Shown: positions 1-8,573 of the stretch, one piece after another
Position numbering within the stretch: position 1 is the stretch's first letter
Layout of the letters: each line of letters begins with the position of its first letter
Assembly: GCA_030753015.1 (NCBI GenBank)
Contig: JASMDC010000032.1
Location: forward strand, 1-40,238
Length of the DNA stretch: 40,238 nt
Origin: Candidatus Undinarchaeales archaeon
Lineage (GTDB): Archaea > SpSt-1190 > JASMDC01
Direction of reading: 5' to 3'
Notes under the pieces: generated by a model
What the model saw: only the letters and a program-made list of their open reading frames with translations
The model's database searches: none
What the model was told of the DNA's origin: nothing
Translations under genes and position numbers: made by a program

Positions 1-3000
1 GGATGCCGTGGGCGTGAAGTCGCACTCTCCCTCGCACGAGGTGTAGTCGATGTTGTCACCGGCCTCGCAGTTCCCGCGGAGGATGTTACACTCGGGGTCA
101 TCGCCTTCATAGGAGAACGTCTTCGTGTCCTTGTCGTCCCCGCCATGGAGCAGCTCGATCTTCCTGAGCTTGGTCGTGCATTGGCTCGTGAACGAGAAGT
201 GGAGCGGGTCGCCCTTTGAAGGACAGATATTGAGGTCGAGGTCGATGGGCGGATCATAGATCGCGATCTGCGGTTTCTGGACCTTGATATAGAACTCGTC
301 GCATTCGCACTGTTTCACATCGAACGCGCAGGTCGTGGGATCACAGGTGATCTCGCCATCGTTATTCACGTCCCGTGCGATGAGCACCTTGTGCTGGCCT
401 CTTGCGGTATCGGCCGGTATTTGGAAAGAGCAGGTCTGCTCGGTACGGTACTGGAGACCGACGCCCACGCTACATGTAGCTAACGGATCGCCAGCTATCT
501 TGTCCAAGTAGACATATGCCTCTCCTGCAGTACAGGTGACGCGATACTTGAACGATATGGTCGCTCCTGGGCAGAGCTCGGTTATCTCGGGCGAGTCGGT
601 GAGGTCGAGCTGCGGATCGACGACGTCGAAGGACTCGTCCCCCATACCGAGGCGCCATCCATCGGCGGATTTTGCAGAGTTGGCAGATCCGAACTTGCAG
701 ATGCTGGACATACGTGAATCGGAGTACTGGTTGCACCCCCATCCTCTGTCTCCCTCTCCGCCGCAATCGGGGCAAGCGTAGTGGCCGCCGCTGTCGCACA
801 CACGGGTAACGGAGTCGACGTACACCGTGTAAACGCCCGGAGCATTGGGGGCAGGATAGTTCGCCGGTGTCTCGATGTCCGAAGTAGCAGTGCTCCACAC
901 CATGCACTTCGCGCCGCTGCTCTTCCTCAGGAAAGCGATGACTCCTGGATTGCTCACCTTCTTCGTGCAGGAGCCGTCCTCGCACAGCATGCATTCCGTG
1001 TTGGAGAGGTGGCGTGACGATTTGCCTCCCATGTCGATGATGGGTGAGCGATGCATATCGCAGACAGGGTTGGTCCCGGCCTCAGGGATGTCACCGCACC
1101 GTGAGATGCGAGCGTACGTGCTGAAGTAGTGCTGGGTTCCGCCGTGTCGCGAACCGTCGCTGCAGACAACGTTGTACGCTTGAAGGGCCGCCTTGAAGTA
1201 GATGATGTCCCCGGGACAGATCTGTCGTCCGACCTTGTCAGGATCGATGTCGAAGTTCATGGTCACCGTCCCCTTGACACCTGTCGACTGTGCAGCACCC
1301 CAGGTATGGCCACAAGTATTCATCGTACCGCAAACGGCAGCGATGTTCACCTTGCAGGTCCCTGTCTTGCATGAAATGCTCTCATCGTCCCCGGTCCCCT
1401 TTACACGAACAGCGAAGCCTTGGGAGCCCGTGGACGTCTTCGGATCAACGGACAACCGGCACCACGGATTGGCATCCATGTCGTCGAGGAACACACCTCC
1501 GGTCTCCTCGGCCGTCGGTCCCGGACAGGTACCCTGCTTTTTACCGCCCATATGAATATCGAACTCAGAGCCCTTGGGGTAGCACTTGCTGTCGACCTTT
1601 ACGTAGATAGATGCTGCAAGGCATGTATCTGTCGGGAACACGTAGAAGTCGATGTTCCTTCCGGAGACCGGGAGGTTCAGGGCAGGCGACGTCCTGTAGT
1701 ACTTACCCGCGCCGTCCCCTTCAGCGACGATATTGATCGAATCGCCATCGAAGTCAGACGGGATGAGGAACTCGACATAGCCGTTCTCATCGGGATTCTT
1801 GACGTTCCCGATCACAGTGTCGCCGTTGAGCATCTTGACATTGACCCGGTTACCCCTTGTAACCCCCTGGCCCCATTCATCAACGACGCGTACCTTGAAG
1901 GACACACCACGGCACCCGCTGTCCGGTGTCTCGGCAACCGTGATGTCGCTCTTGAGCTTGACGGTCTTATCAGCGATGGACGAGCCCGTCTTGAAGGCAA
2001 CCACCTTGAGCTCGCCGACGAAATACACCATGTCCATGACGGCTTCGAGCTCGGAGTCCCAGTTCAGGATTCCATTCTCGTTCGTAACGCCATAGCTCAT
2101 GACGCGCTCATTGCCCTCGTTGTTGAGGGCCCGGACCTCTACAGAGGCCTCTGGGACACCGACGCCACCAGCGGTCACTTCGAACACGAGCTTGCTCTTG
2201 GGGTGGATCTCTGACACCTCTTCACTGGAGATGTCAAGGACGCGAAGCTCAATGAGTGGCACGTCGACAGCTATGAACTTCTCCCATTGGTAGAAAGCGC
2301 CGAACTCATCAGTCGCGTTCGCGACTAGGCGATAGTTACCTTGATCTATGTTGTGGAGCTCACAGTGGAGGGACGGATCACGTGACCAGCACTGGTGTAT
2401 CACAGCGCCCTCAATGTTGTGGAGGGCCATGTGCGTCTCCACGAGCTCGTCCCCCTCGGGGTCCTCCCATGTGAGGTCGATATCGAACTTGGTGAGCATA
2501 TCGCCCCCTGCTTGAGGGATCTGTTTCATGTGCTCTTCTTCGTTGCCCGCATCGATGATCTTGGGTGGATTGTTCTCGATCATCAACCGGACACCAGTAC
2601 TGTCCCACTGGTCCTCACCTGAGTCGATGAAGATGCCACAGCCTTCGATGGGAGTGCCATACGGATCGAACCTGAAGTAATGGTAATCGTGAGTGAGCTC
2701 TATCTCCTCCACGATCTTCTGGTCGCCCATGAGCGGTTCACATGTGTTGAGTATCTCTTCATCACCCCTGAATAGGACCCAGATGTCACCAAGTTCCTCC
2801 TTGCAGTCGAGGTTCTGGGTGTAGTTGTTGCTCTGGCAGAGGGCGACGGTGTAAGCGACGGGGTACTCACAGTTCGTGGAGGCATAGTACCACACTTCAG
2901 CCTTGTGGTTTCGGTACTTGGTGGTATTGAACATGACCCTGACTTTCTTGGGATTGCCCGAGGGATCGTGGTGCTGGGGGTCGTGGGTGATGCAAGCTTC

Positions 3001-3243
3001 GTTCTTGGTATAGCGTTTCCATGTACACGGATCCTCGGGTTCCCCTGGTTCAAGGGAACAAGCAGCATCGATTACGGCTCCAGTGATGTTGTTATCATCG
3101 GGATCGTTCTCATTGAGAAGGATGTAGGTACTTTTCTCCCGAATACCCGGTTCATCGCCGGCCGCAACGGCGTCGAATGTCGCCAATACGAACGTAACGA
3201 CCGCAAATACCATTAAAAATCTAGTAATATCTCTATTTTTCAC
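1..3243 (-). CDS. Large secreted Cys-rich surface protein (C-terminus beyond the window edge)
   Basis: One uninterrupted minus-strand frame of 1081 codons runs from a GTG at 3243 to base 1 with no stop, so the 3' end is missing. The start gives a signal peptide: a basic stretch (KNRDITR) followed by a hydrophobic core (FLMVFAVVTFVLATF) and an Ala-type cleavage region. A TTG at 3252 lies 5 bases after a GGTGG ribosome site and is an alternative start; an ATG at 3213 would cut the basic n-region. Residues about 1-330 are a secreted domain with several Cys. Residues about 345-430 and 440-530 look like beta-sandwich (Ig-like or invasin-like) domains, judged by the pattern 'VP.ASV.V....NEG....TNENG'. 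From about residue 535 onward the protein becomes very Cys-rich, including a CPDC motif near residue 825. No enzyme motif was recognised. The gene is divergent from the surface protein at 3334 and likely belongs to the cell envelope. Confidence 0.85.
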   Translation of the reverse strand, partial: MKNRDITRFLMVFAVVTFVLATFDAVAAGDEPGIREKSTYILLNENDPDDNNITGAVIDAACSLEPGEPEDPCTWKRYTKNEACITHDPQHHDPSGNPKKVRVMFNTTKYRNHKAEVWYYASTNCEYPVAYTVALCQSNNYTQNLDCKEELGDIWVLFRGDEEILNTCEPLMGDQKIVEEIELTHDYHYFRFDPYGTPIEGCGIFIDSGEDQWDSTGVRLMIENNPPKIIDAGNEEEHMKQIPQAGGDMLTKFDIDLTWEDPEGDELVETHMALHNIEGAVIHQCWSRDPSLHCELHNIDQGNYRLVANATDEFGAFYQWEKFIAVDVPLIELRVLDISSEEVSEIHPKSKLVFEVTAGGVGVPEASVEVRALNNEGNERVMSYGVTNENGILNWDSELEAVMDMVYFVGELKVVAFKTGSSIADKTVKLKSDITVAETPDSGCRGVSFKVRVVDEWGQGVTRGNRVNVKMLNGDTVIGNVKNPDENGYVEFLIPSDFDGDSINIVAEGDGAGKYYRTSPALNLPVSGRNIDFYVFPTDTCLAASIYVKVDSKCYPKGSEFDIHMGGKKQGTCPGPTAEETGGVFLDDMDANPWCRLSVDPKTSTGSQGFAVRVKGTGDDESISCKTGTCKVNIAAVCGTMNTCGHTWGAAQSTGVKGTVTMNFDIDPDKVGRQICPGDIIYFKAALQAYNVVCSDGSRHGGTQHYFSTYARISRCGDIPEAGTNPVCDMHRSPIIDMGGKSSRHLSNTECMLCEDGSCTKKVSNPGVIAFLRKSSGAKCMVWSTATSDIETPANYPAPNAPGVYTVYVDSVTRVCDSGGHYACPDCGGEGDRGWGCNQYSDSRMSSICKFGSANSAKSADGWRLGMGDESFDVVDPQLDLTDSPEITELCPGATISFKYRVTCTAGEAYVYLDKIAGDPLATCSVGVGLQYRTEQTCSFQIPADTARGQHKVLIARDVNNDGEITCDPTTCAFDVKQCECDEFYIKVQKPQIAIYDPPIDLDLNICPSKGDPLHFSFTSQCTTKLRKIELLHGGDDKDTKTFSYEGDDPECNILRGNCEAGDNIDYTSCEGECDFTPTAS

Positions 3244-3280
3244 TCTAGCCAACAATACCACCCCCGAAGATTGGACTTCT

Positions 3281-3299
3281 CTTTTAAAAACTTTTAAAG
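3281..3299. promoter_or_regulatory. Shared divergent promoter region with tandem CTTTTAAA boxes
   Basis: The 90-bp gap between the divergent starts at 3243 and 3334 contains CTTTTAAAAACTTTTAAAG. This is two near-palindromic TATA-like boxes that can be read in either direction. Counting about 26 bases from the box centres puts transcript starts near 3260-3269 (minus) and 3321 (plus), which keeps the GGTGG site before the minus gene and the GGTGA site before the plus gene inside their mRNAs. A second TATA-like element, TTTATA, lies at 3310-3315. Confidence 0.5.
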
Positions 3300-3333
3300 C
3301 TTCGTAGTATTTATACCTTGCGGTGAGTGATTA

Positions 3334-5205
3334 ATGCCATTACAGCGGCGCCTTATCACGATTTTATTCGTGGTTTTTTGTCTTTCGTTCGCTAATTCTC
3401 CAAACTTCATCCGCGGCGAGATAGATGGAAGGATGGACAGGACGTCCTATGCTGCTGGTGATACGGCCATTATGAAAGTAGGTATCATGAACAAAGGTTC
3501 CGTACCGGTCGTGGACGGCTACCTGACCTTCATGCTCACCAGAGGGAACGACACTCCCGTCTATCCGAATTATGTCATTGACGAGAACGTGGTCGCTGAA
3601 AAGGTCGCCTATGAGATAAACATCCGACCTATCGACACGATCGAAGTCGAGACCACGTTCGATATCCCAGTGAATATCCCACCGGGAGAATACAGGATGG
3701 ATACATACTTCACAACTCCGAGAAATCCGATTTCAGGTCTTCCCTTCATCTACTTCACTCCGAAACCCATGATGATCCGATGTGGTGAGATCACGATCTG
3801 TCCAACGTTCAACATCACGAACGAAGGCACGTGGAAGGACCTGCGGATCGATCGGGAATCGATGCTCGTTGCCGGGATGCCCGGGCAGACCGGTCGGGTC
3901 GACCGAATGCCTGAGGAGGGCAAGACCGTATTGCCGCTCATAGTCCTCCGTGAGTCGGGTCTCGATCCCCGCACATGGGCGTGGGGCATCGGGAACGTGT
4001 TCGGTGTCAACGAGTGGCGTTTCACACCCAAGGTTGGTTCTGAACAGCCCGTTTCTTTCATGCTCGAGAACCGCGGGCCCACGGACACTACGAACGTATC
4101 GGTCACCGTCGAAGCCTATACATGGGACGACACTAAGCCGGAGTCCGGCCTGACTCCTGAGATCCATTCACGTCCCAAGACGAACAAAACGTATTATGTG
4201 GGCCCTATCAGGATAGGCGAGAAGGTCTGGGCTAACTCGACATTCATGCTCCCGGACCTCTCCACTGCTTACTCCATACTCATCACCGTGAAGGACGAGA
4301 ACGAGACCCTCACCATTTATCGGAGCCGCGTCGATGTATGGGGCGTCGGCAGCCGGATAACGAGCATCAAGCCCTCGAATTACAGGTATGAGTCCGGCGA
4401 TGTGGTCAACATCACAACAATGATCCTGTCAGCATCGGACGGTGTCAACAAGGGAGAGAATCTCTTCCTCAGTATAGAGATCAACGATCCTAAGGGCAAG
4501 GTCGGCTTCTTCGTCCATCCGGAGATGACCATAACAGCGGACGAGGCGTTCAGTTTGATCACGACCAGCATCCCTGCGCCACGCCGGCTGCGTAACTTCA
4601 CCATCCACGCGAACCTACGATCAGGGCCAAAGATCATCGATGACGTATTTATCCACATCGACAAGGACAAATTCCCGGCCAAGCTGGTCAGTGTCAATGT
4701 CACGACCATCAAGAATGGGAAGAATACAAGGGATTTCATGCCCGGGGACAAGATGAGAGTGAATATCGAGCTCATTGATGAGGACGGCGATCCAAAGGAC
4801 GGAACGATCGATGCGAAGCTCATCTTCTCGAGCGAGACGGACGACGAACAGCAGGAGGAGCTCATCGCGTTCGGTAGAAAGATAGATGGGACGTTTACCT
4901 CCGACCTATTGGTGCCACCATCCTGGCTCGGTATGCAGATCACTCTCTTCGTCAAGGAGCGGGAGACAAAGCTCACCGGTTATACCTCCATCTTCATGAA
5001 CGAGTGGAAGCCCCCACCCAAGCCATCAGGTGATGAGGACGAGGTGGATGTGACGATCGAACCAACTGTCGACATCGTCCCCATCATACCCACTGATCCG
5101 AAGGTGTACTATTTCTTCGGTGGCGCGGCCATCCTGGGCATCATACTCTTCGTCGTCATCTTTGCCCTCCCGCCAAAGAAGAAGGTCATCAAGGGCGTCG
5201 AGTGA
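3334..5205 (+). CDS. Type I membrane protein with Ig/CARDB-like ectodomains
   Basis: This 623-residue protein has a signal peptide (LITILFVVFCLSFA after two Arg), a long extracytoplasmic region of beta-rich modules and a single C-terminal membrane segment at about 592-612 (FFGGAAILGIILFVVIFAL), closed by PPKKKVIK as a stop-transfer signal. The ectodomain contains phrases typical of CARDB or Ig-like adhesion modules ('VKVGIMNKGSVPV', 'VSFMLENRGPTDTTNVSVTVEA', 'YESGDVVNITTMIL'), at least five N-glycosylation sequons, and a Pro/acidic stalk just before the membrane. A GGTGA motif precedes the ATG. The next gene follows 12 bases later, suggesting co-transcription with the toroid protein. No catalytic motif is visible, so a structural or S-layer-associated role is inferred. 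Confidence 0.8.
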   Translation: MPLQRRLITILFVVFCLSFANSPNFIRGEIDGRMDRTSYAAGDTAIMKVGIMNKGSVPVVDGYLTFMLTRGNDTPVYPNYVIDENVVAEKVAYEINIRPIDTIEVETTFDIPVNIPPGEYRMDTYFTTPRNPISGLPFIYFTPKPMMIRCGEITICPTFNITNEGTWKDLRIDRESMLVAGMPGQTGRVDRMPEEGKTVLPLIVLRESGLDPRTWAWGIGNVFGVNEWRFTPKVGSEQPVSFMLENRGPTDTTNVSVTVEAYTWDDTKPESGLTPEIHSRPKTNKTYYVGPIRIGEKVWANSTFMLPDLSTAYSILITVKDENETLTIYRSRVDVWGVGSRITSIKPSNYRYESGDVVNITTMILSASDGVNKGENLFLSIEINDPKGKVGFFVHPEMTITADEAFSLITTSIPAPRRLRNFTIHANLRSGPKIIDDVFIHIDKDKFPAKLVSVNVTTIKNGKNTRDFMPGDKMRVNIELIDEDGDPKDGTIDAKLIFSSETDDEQQEELIAFGRKIDGTFTSDLLVPPSWLGMQITLFVKERETKLTGYTSIFMNEWKPPPKPSGDEDEVDVTIEPTVDIVPIIPTDPKVYYFFGGAAILGIILFVVIFALPPKKKVIKGVE

Positions 5206-5217
5206 GCAGGGACGGAT

Positions 5218-8200
5218 ATGGGGTCGTTCGGACGAACCCTCGCGGTGGTCGTGGTCCTTGCGAGCATTATCGTCCTGCAAGTAAACGCCTTCGAGACCGA
5301 TCCTCCGTACCGTGAGATACTTCGTGGATTAGCAGCTTCGAAGAGCGATGATGACCTATGTGGACCACCTGACGCTTGGAGCTGCAACATGGGCTATTTC
5401 CAGGCGCGGATGATATCGGCTTACGCGGCTCTCTACCAACAGACCGGGAACACGACGCATCTTGTGTGGATGCGCAACTTCGTTGACACGAAATCCTCTG
5501 GCACTACTGGATGCGGACCTCCAGACGATTGGCAATCTGCAGAGAAGGACCATAGTTTCGTCATGGCGGCCTACGCGCATGCTCTCGAGGTGGAGGGTGA
5601 CGCTGCACGTCGTACACAGTATTCCGGATACCTTGAACAGTTCGCCTCACATGGATCACAGGATGCAGGGACTCCAGGCCCTCATCAGGTCGGTAACGAC
5701 CACAGCGCCATGGTGATAGGCTACCTCCGTGCTTTCGGCCAGACCGGGAGCCAGCCTATCAAGACCCACGTCGACAAGCTCGGTGTCAACGGGTGTTCAG
5801 GTTTGGGTCCGGACCCACAATCACCTGCTTTCTACAGGTGTGACCATACTCTCCTTCAGGCCGAGTATATCATCGGGTACGCGGACGGGTACGAGGCGAA
5901 GGGGGACGCGACCCACCTCAAGCGGCTCAACGCGCTCATGGCGGCCGGCTCGAACGACACGATCTACGGATGTAACGTGGTCGATGATTTCGACTGTGGG
6001 GACAACGAATATCAGGCGCTCATGATGCTCGCATCGGCCCGCGCCTATCAGGTAACACAGAATGTAAGCCATCGGGCAGCCTTGGACCATTTCGCCTCGA
6101 CTGCAGCCGCTGCAGGCGACTGTGGCCCCCCTGATGATTGGACGTGCATGGGTTCCTATTACCAGAACATCTATCTGATATCGTACGTGAACGCGTACCT
6201 CGTAACAGGGAACGATACCTATCTCGGTTGGGCGAACGATATCGCAGAGAAGCTCGTGACCTATTGTGACGGGTACAAGTGTGATACTAACCAGGGTATC
6301 GTCATCATGGCGGCCCAGGCGATCTCGACCCTCTATCCGGACATTAAGCCCATCAATGCAACGCTCAATGACACGGCGAGCGGTCGCGTCGTCCGTCTCG
6401 CTGCACGGGCAAGCGATCCAGCAAAGGGGACGTACCGTGCGCTGCACTATGCACGCCTTGACTATTCGGACATAGCTCACGGGCTCACCTCATGCACGTG
6501 CAAGGTTGACGGAGGGGCCGCATCGGACTGTCTTTCAGGGTCATTCGCATCGGTCGACCTACCACATCCTGGCAATGCGACGATGAACATCAACATCACA
6601 TGTACCAATGCTGCGGGACGCAAGACCTCACGTGTCAGTTCTGTGGTCGTGAAGGAGGATGTGCTCGATATATCCTTCGATAACGTAACCTCTCCCGTCA
6701 ATGAAGCGTTCAATGCCACTGGAACGGTGAACGATGTCGGTTCGCTCGCGTGCACGGCACATCTTGCTCACGAAGGTACTTCCAAGGAGAACACGATGCA
6801 TGCCGGGAGCGGAAAGTTCACCATCGAGGTCGCCCCCACCACGGACGGTGCGTATGAGCTGACCATCTCATGTTCCGCATCAGGGTTCACGACGACGAAC
6901 GTGTCGATCCCCTTCACGGTGGACATCACGCCTCCGGACTTCGACCTTTCTATCGTCGCCACCAACGACGATCCCTCCGTGAACATCACCATTTCTAACG
7001 CTGCGGACGCGACGTCAGCGGTTAATGCTTGCTGGACCACATTGAACGCCACCAACCTTGGTATCAAGGTCCCGTCACAGGGCACGGTCGCATGGAACGC
7101 CTCGGTAGCTTGGGGGTCTCACACGATCGTGGCAAAGTGCAACGACACGTCTGGGAACGTCGGAGCACGGAACTCCACGTTCTGGGTGAACAAGACCGAG
7201 GTCGCTCCAACCCCCACGCCGAACGTGACGGTCGTACCCAACGCCACTGCAACACCCACGCCGAACGCTACAGTGGTGCCCAACGCAACAGCGACTCCAG
7301 CACCCACCCCACCACCTGGCACCAAGACCATTATCATCAAAGCGGACCCGACATCGTTCTGTGGGTATACCGTCCACCTCAATGACATTGCACCAACGGG
7401 CGACACGGCCTTCCTCGAAGTATTGGAACCGGACGGCGCCACACACGTGTTCCTGGTCAACTATACGTCCGTGCAGTCCGGTATAGAGCCCAAGTCCCTT
7501 GAACTGGGTAACTTCTCGATCACTGTGTATCGGGACTGCGTAAACACGGACGCGACCGCGGAGGTCTATCTATCGATGGATGGAGGATGCTCAACGCCCA
7601 CGCCGTCAGCATCACCCACGCCAACTCCCGAGGCAACAAGCACAGCAACACCTTCACCCACTCCAGAAACGAGCATGACCCCAATACCCATCACGGTCGC
7701 AACACCGGTACCGACAGCCACCCCGTTACCTACTCTCGAACCACCAGAACCTGAAGGGACACCGACCCCGACGCCCGTTCCCGACCTGTCCACGTCGCCT
7801 ACGCCCGAGCCCACGATGCGGACGGAGGTCGTAGAACTCGAACTCCATCTTACTCCCACTCCCGCCCCCATACCCGAACGGTACGAAGAACTTGTCTTTC
7901 AGCTCAGCACAGTGGAGCGTGAGAAGCTCGATGCCAAGGGGAGGGCTATCATAGAGATGGCCCAAGAGGCTCTGGATGAAGCACGACAGTTCGAGGCCGA
8001 GGGCGATATCCAGATGGCACGGATAAGATATGGGCGTGCAGAAGTCCTGATCGAAGGTCTAAAGGACAGCCCGGAGGATGATTGGTCCAACCTCGGTTAT
8101 CTCCTTCTGTTCATCTGCCTCCTTACGATGGTGGGTATCGGTCTCCTCTACAAGTCCACGATAAATACCATTGAGACCGAGGGGGATGCGTACGAGTACA

Positions 8201-8550
8201 GCTCGTATTACGCTAACAGTACCGGCTCACCGTTCGTGTGGACCGAGCGTGGTTGGGAGATGGCAGAAGAGGGCGGGGAGCAGACTGCTGAAGCGACCGT
8301 CGTGAGCGAGGATGCGGCCGGACAGGAGCAATCAGTTCAGTCGACGGACCAGACAACTGATGTGGCCACGGAGGCGGTCGTAGCGACCGATGCCGGGTCA
8401 CCTTATGGTACATCCACCTACGACTCATATTACGCTGCACAGTACGGCTACTACTATGCGTACCGTGACACGGGCGAGGTCCAGGCCACTGCTGAAGCGG
8501 ACCAGGAAAACGGTGACCAGACGCCCGCGGAGCAATCCCAACAAATATAA
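5218..8550 (+). CDS. Membrane-anchored surface protein: helical toroid repeats, Ig-like domains, Pro/Thr linkers
   Basis: A protein of 1110 residues. After a signal peptide (about 1-26), residues 30-390 form about seven helix-pair repeats of 45-60 residues. The repeats share CGPPDxWxC openings (three clear copies), a DH/DN...M..Y..A helix and a TG(N/D)xxY second helix, like an alpha/alpha toroid of the six-hairpin glycosidase type; no catalytic acid pair could be assigned. Residues about 390-660 are two or three Ig-like domains with many sequons. Then come a Pro/Thr linker (661-700), a small beta domain (701-785), a second Pro/Thr linker (785-880), a helical stalk (885-950) and one membrane segment (about 957-982). 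The cytoplasmic tail is Gln/Glu/Ala-rich and ends with a Tyr-rich patch (YYAAQYGYYYAY). It is paralogous to the next gene. The role is unknown; carbohydrate binding or S-layer/adhesion is inferred. Confidence 0.85.
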   Translation: MGSFGRTLAVVVVLASIIVLQVNAFETDPPYREILRGLAASKSDDDLCGPPDAWSCNMGYFQARMISAYAALYQQTGNTTHLVWMRNFVDTKSSGTTGCGPPDDWQSAEKDHSFVMAAYAHALEVEGDAARRTQYSGYLEQFASHGSQDAGTPGPHQVGNDHSAMVIGYLRAFGQTGSQPIKTHVDKLGVNGCSGLGPDPQSPAFYRCDHTLLQAEYIIGYADGYEAKGDATHLKRLNALMAAGSNDTIYGCNVVDDFDCGDNEYQALMMLASARAYQVTQNVSHRAALDHFASTAAAAGDCGPPDDWTCMGSYYQNIYLISYVNAYLVTGNDTYLGWANDIAEKLVTYCDGYKCDTNQGIVIMAAQAISTLYPDIKPINATLNDTASGRVVRLAARASDPAKGTYRALHYARLDYSDIAHGLTSCTCKVDGGAASDCLSGSFASVDLPHPGNATMNINITCTNAAGRKTSRVSSVVVKEDVLDISFDNVTSPVNEAFNATGTVNDVGSLACTAHLAHEGTSKENTMHAGSGKFTIEVAPTTDGAYELTISCSASGFTTTNVSIPFTVDITPPDFDLSIVATNDDPSVNITISNAADATSAVNACWTTLNATNLGIKVPSQGTVAWNASVAWGSHTIVAKCNDTSGNVGARNSTFWVNKTEVAPTPTPNVTVVPNATATPTPNATVVPNATATPAPTPPPGTKTIIIKADPTSFCGYTVHLNDIAPTGDTAFLEVLEPDGATHVFLVNYTSVQSGIEPKSLELGNFSITVYRDCVNTDATAEVYLSMDGGCSTPTPSASPTPTPEATSTATPSPTPETSMTPIPITVATPVPTATPLPTLEPPEPEGTPTPTPVPDLSTSPTPEPTMRTEVVELELHLTPTPAPIPERYEELVFQLSTVEREKLDAKGRAIIEMAQEALDEARQFEAEGDIQMARIRYGRAEVLIEGLKDSPEDDWSNLGYLLLFICLLTMVGIGLLYKSTINTIETEGDAYEYSSYYANSTGSPFVWTERGWEMAEEGGEQTAEATVVSEDAAGQEQSVQSTDQTTDVATEAVVATDAGSPYGTSTYDSYYAAQYGYYYAYRDTGEVQATAEADQENGDQTPAEQSQQI

Positions 8551-8551
8551 A
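8543..8551 (+). promoter_or_regulatory. TATA box for the second toroid surface gene
   Basis: AAATATAAA overlaps the stop codon of the preceding gene and lies with its centre about 27 bases before the ATG at 8574. That spacing predicts a leaderless transcript, and no ribosome site is visible in between. This supports ATG 8574 over the in-frame GTG at 8568. Confidence 0.5.
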
Positions 8552-8573
8552 TGCCCCAGACCAATATGTGGCT

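Noticed and set aside
1420..2214. 264-codon plus-strand open frame in the left region
   Set aside because: The minus strand holds an uninterrupted 1081-codon frame with a signal peptide and regular Cys pattern across the same bases; the plus frame is its shadow.
7200..7860. Possible DNA repeat array or CRISPR-like structure in the ACCCC/ACGCC-rich stretch
   Set aside because: The short repeats encode Pro/Thr linkers in frame, are irregular in spacing and have no spacers.
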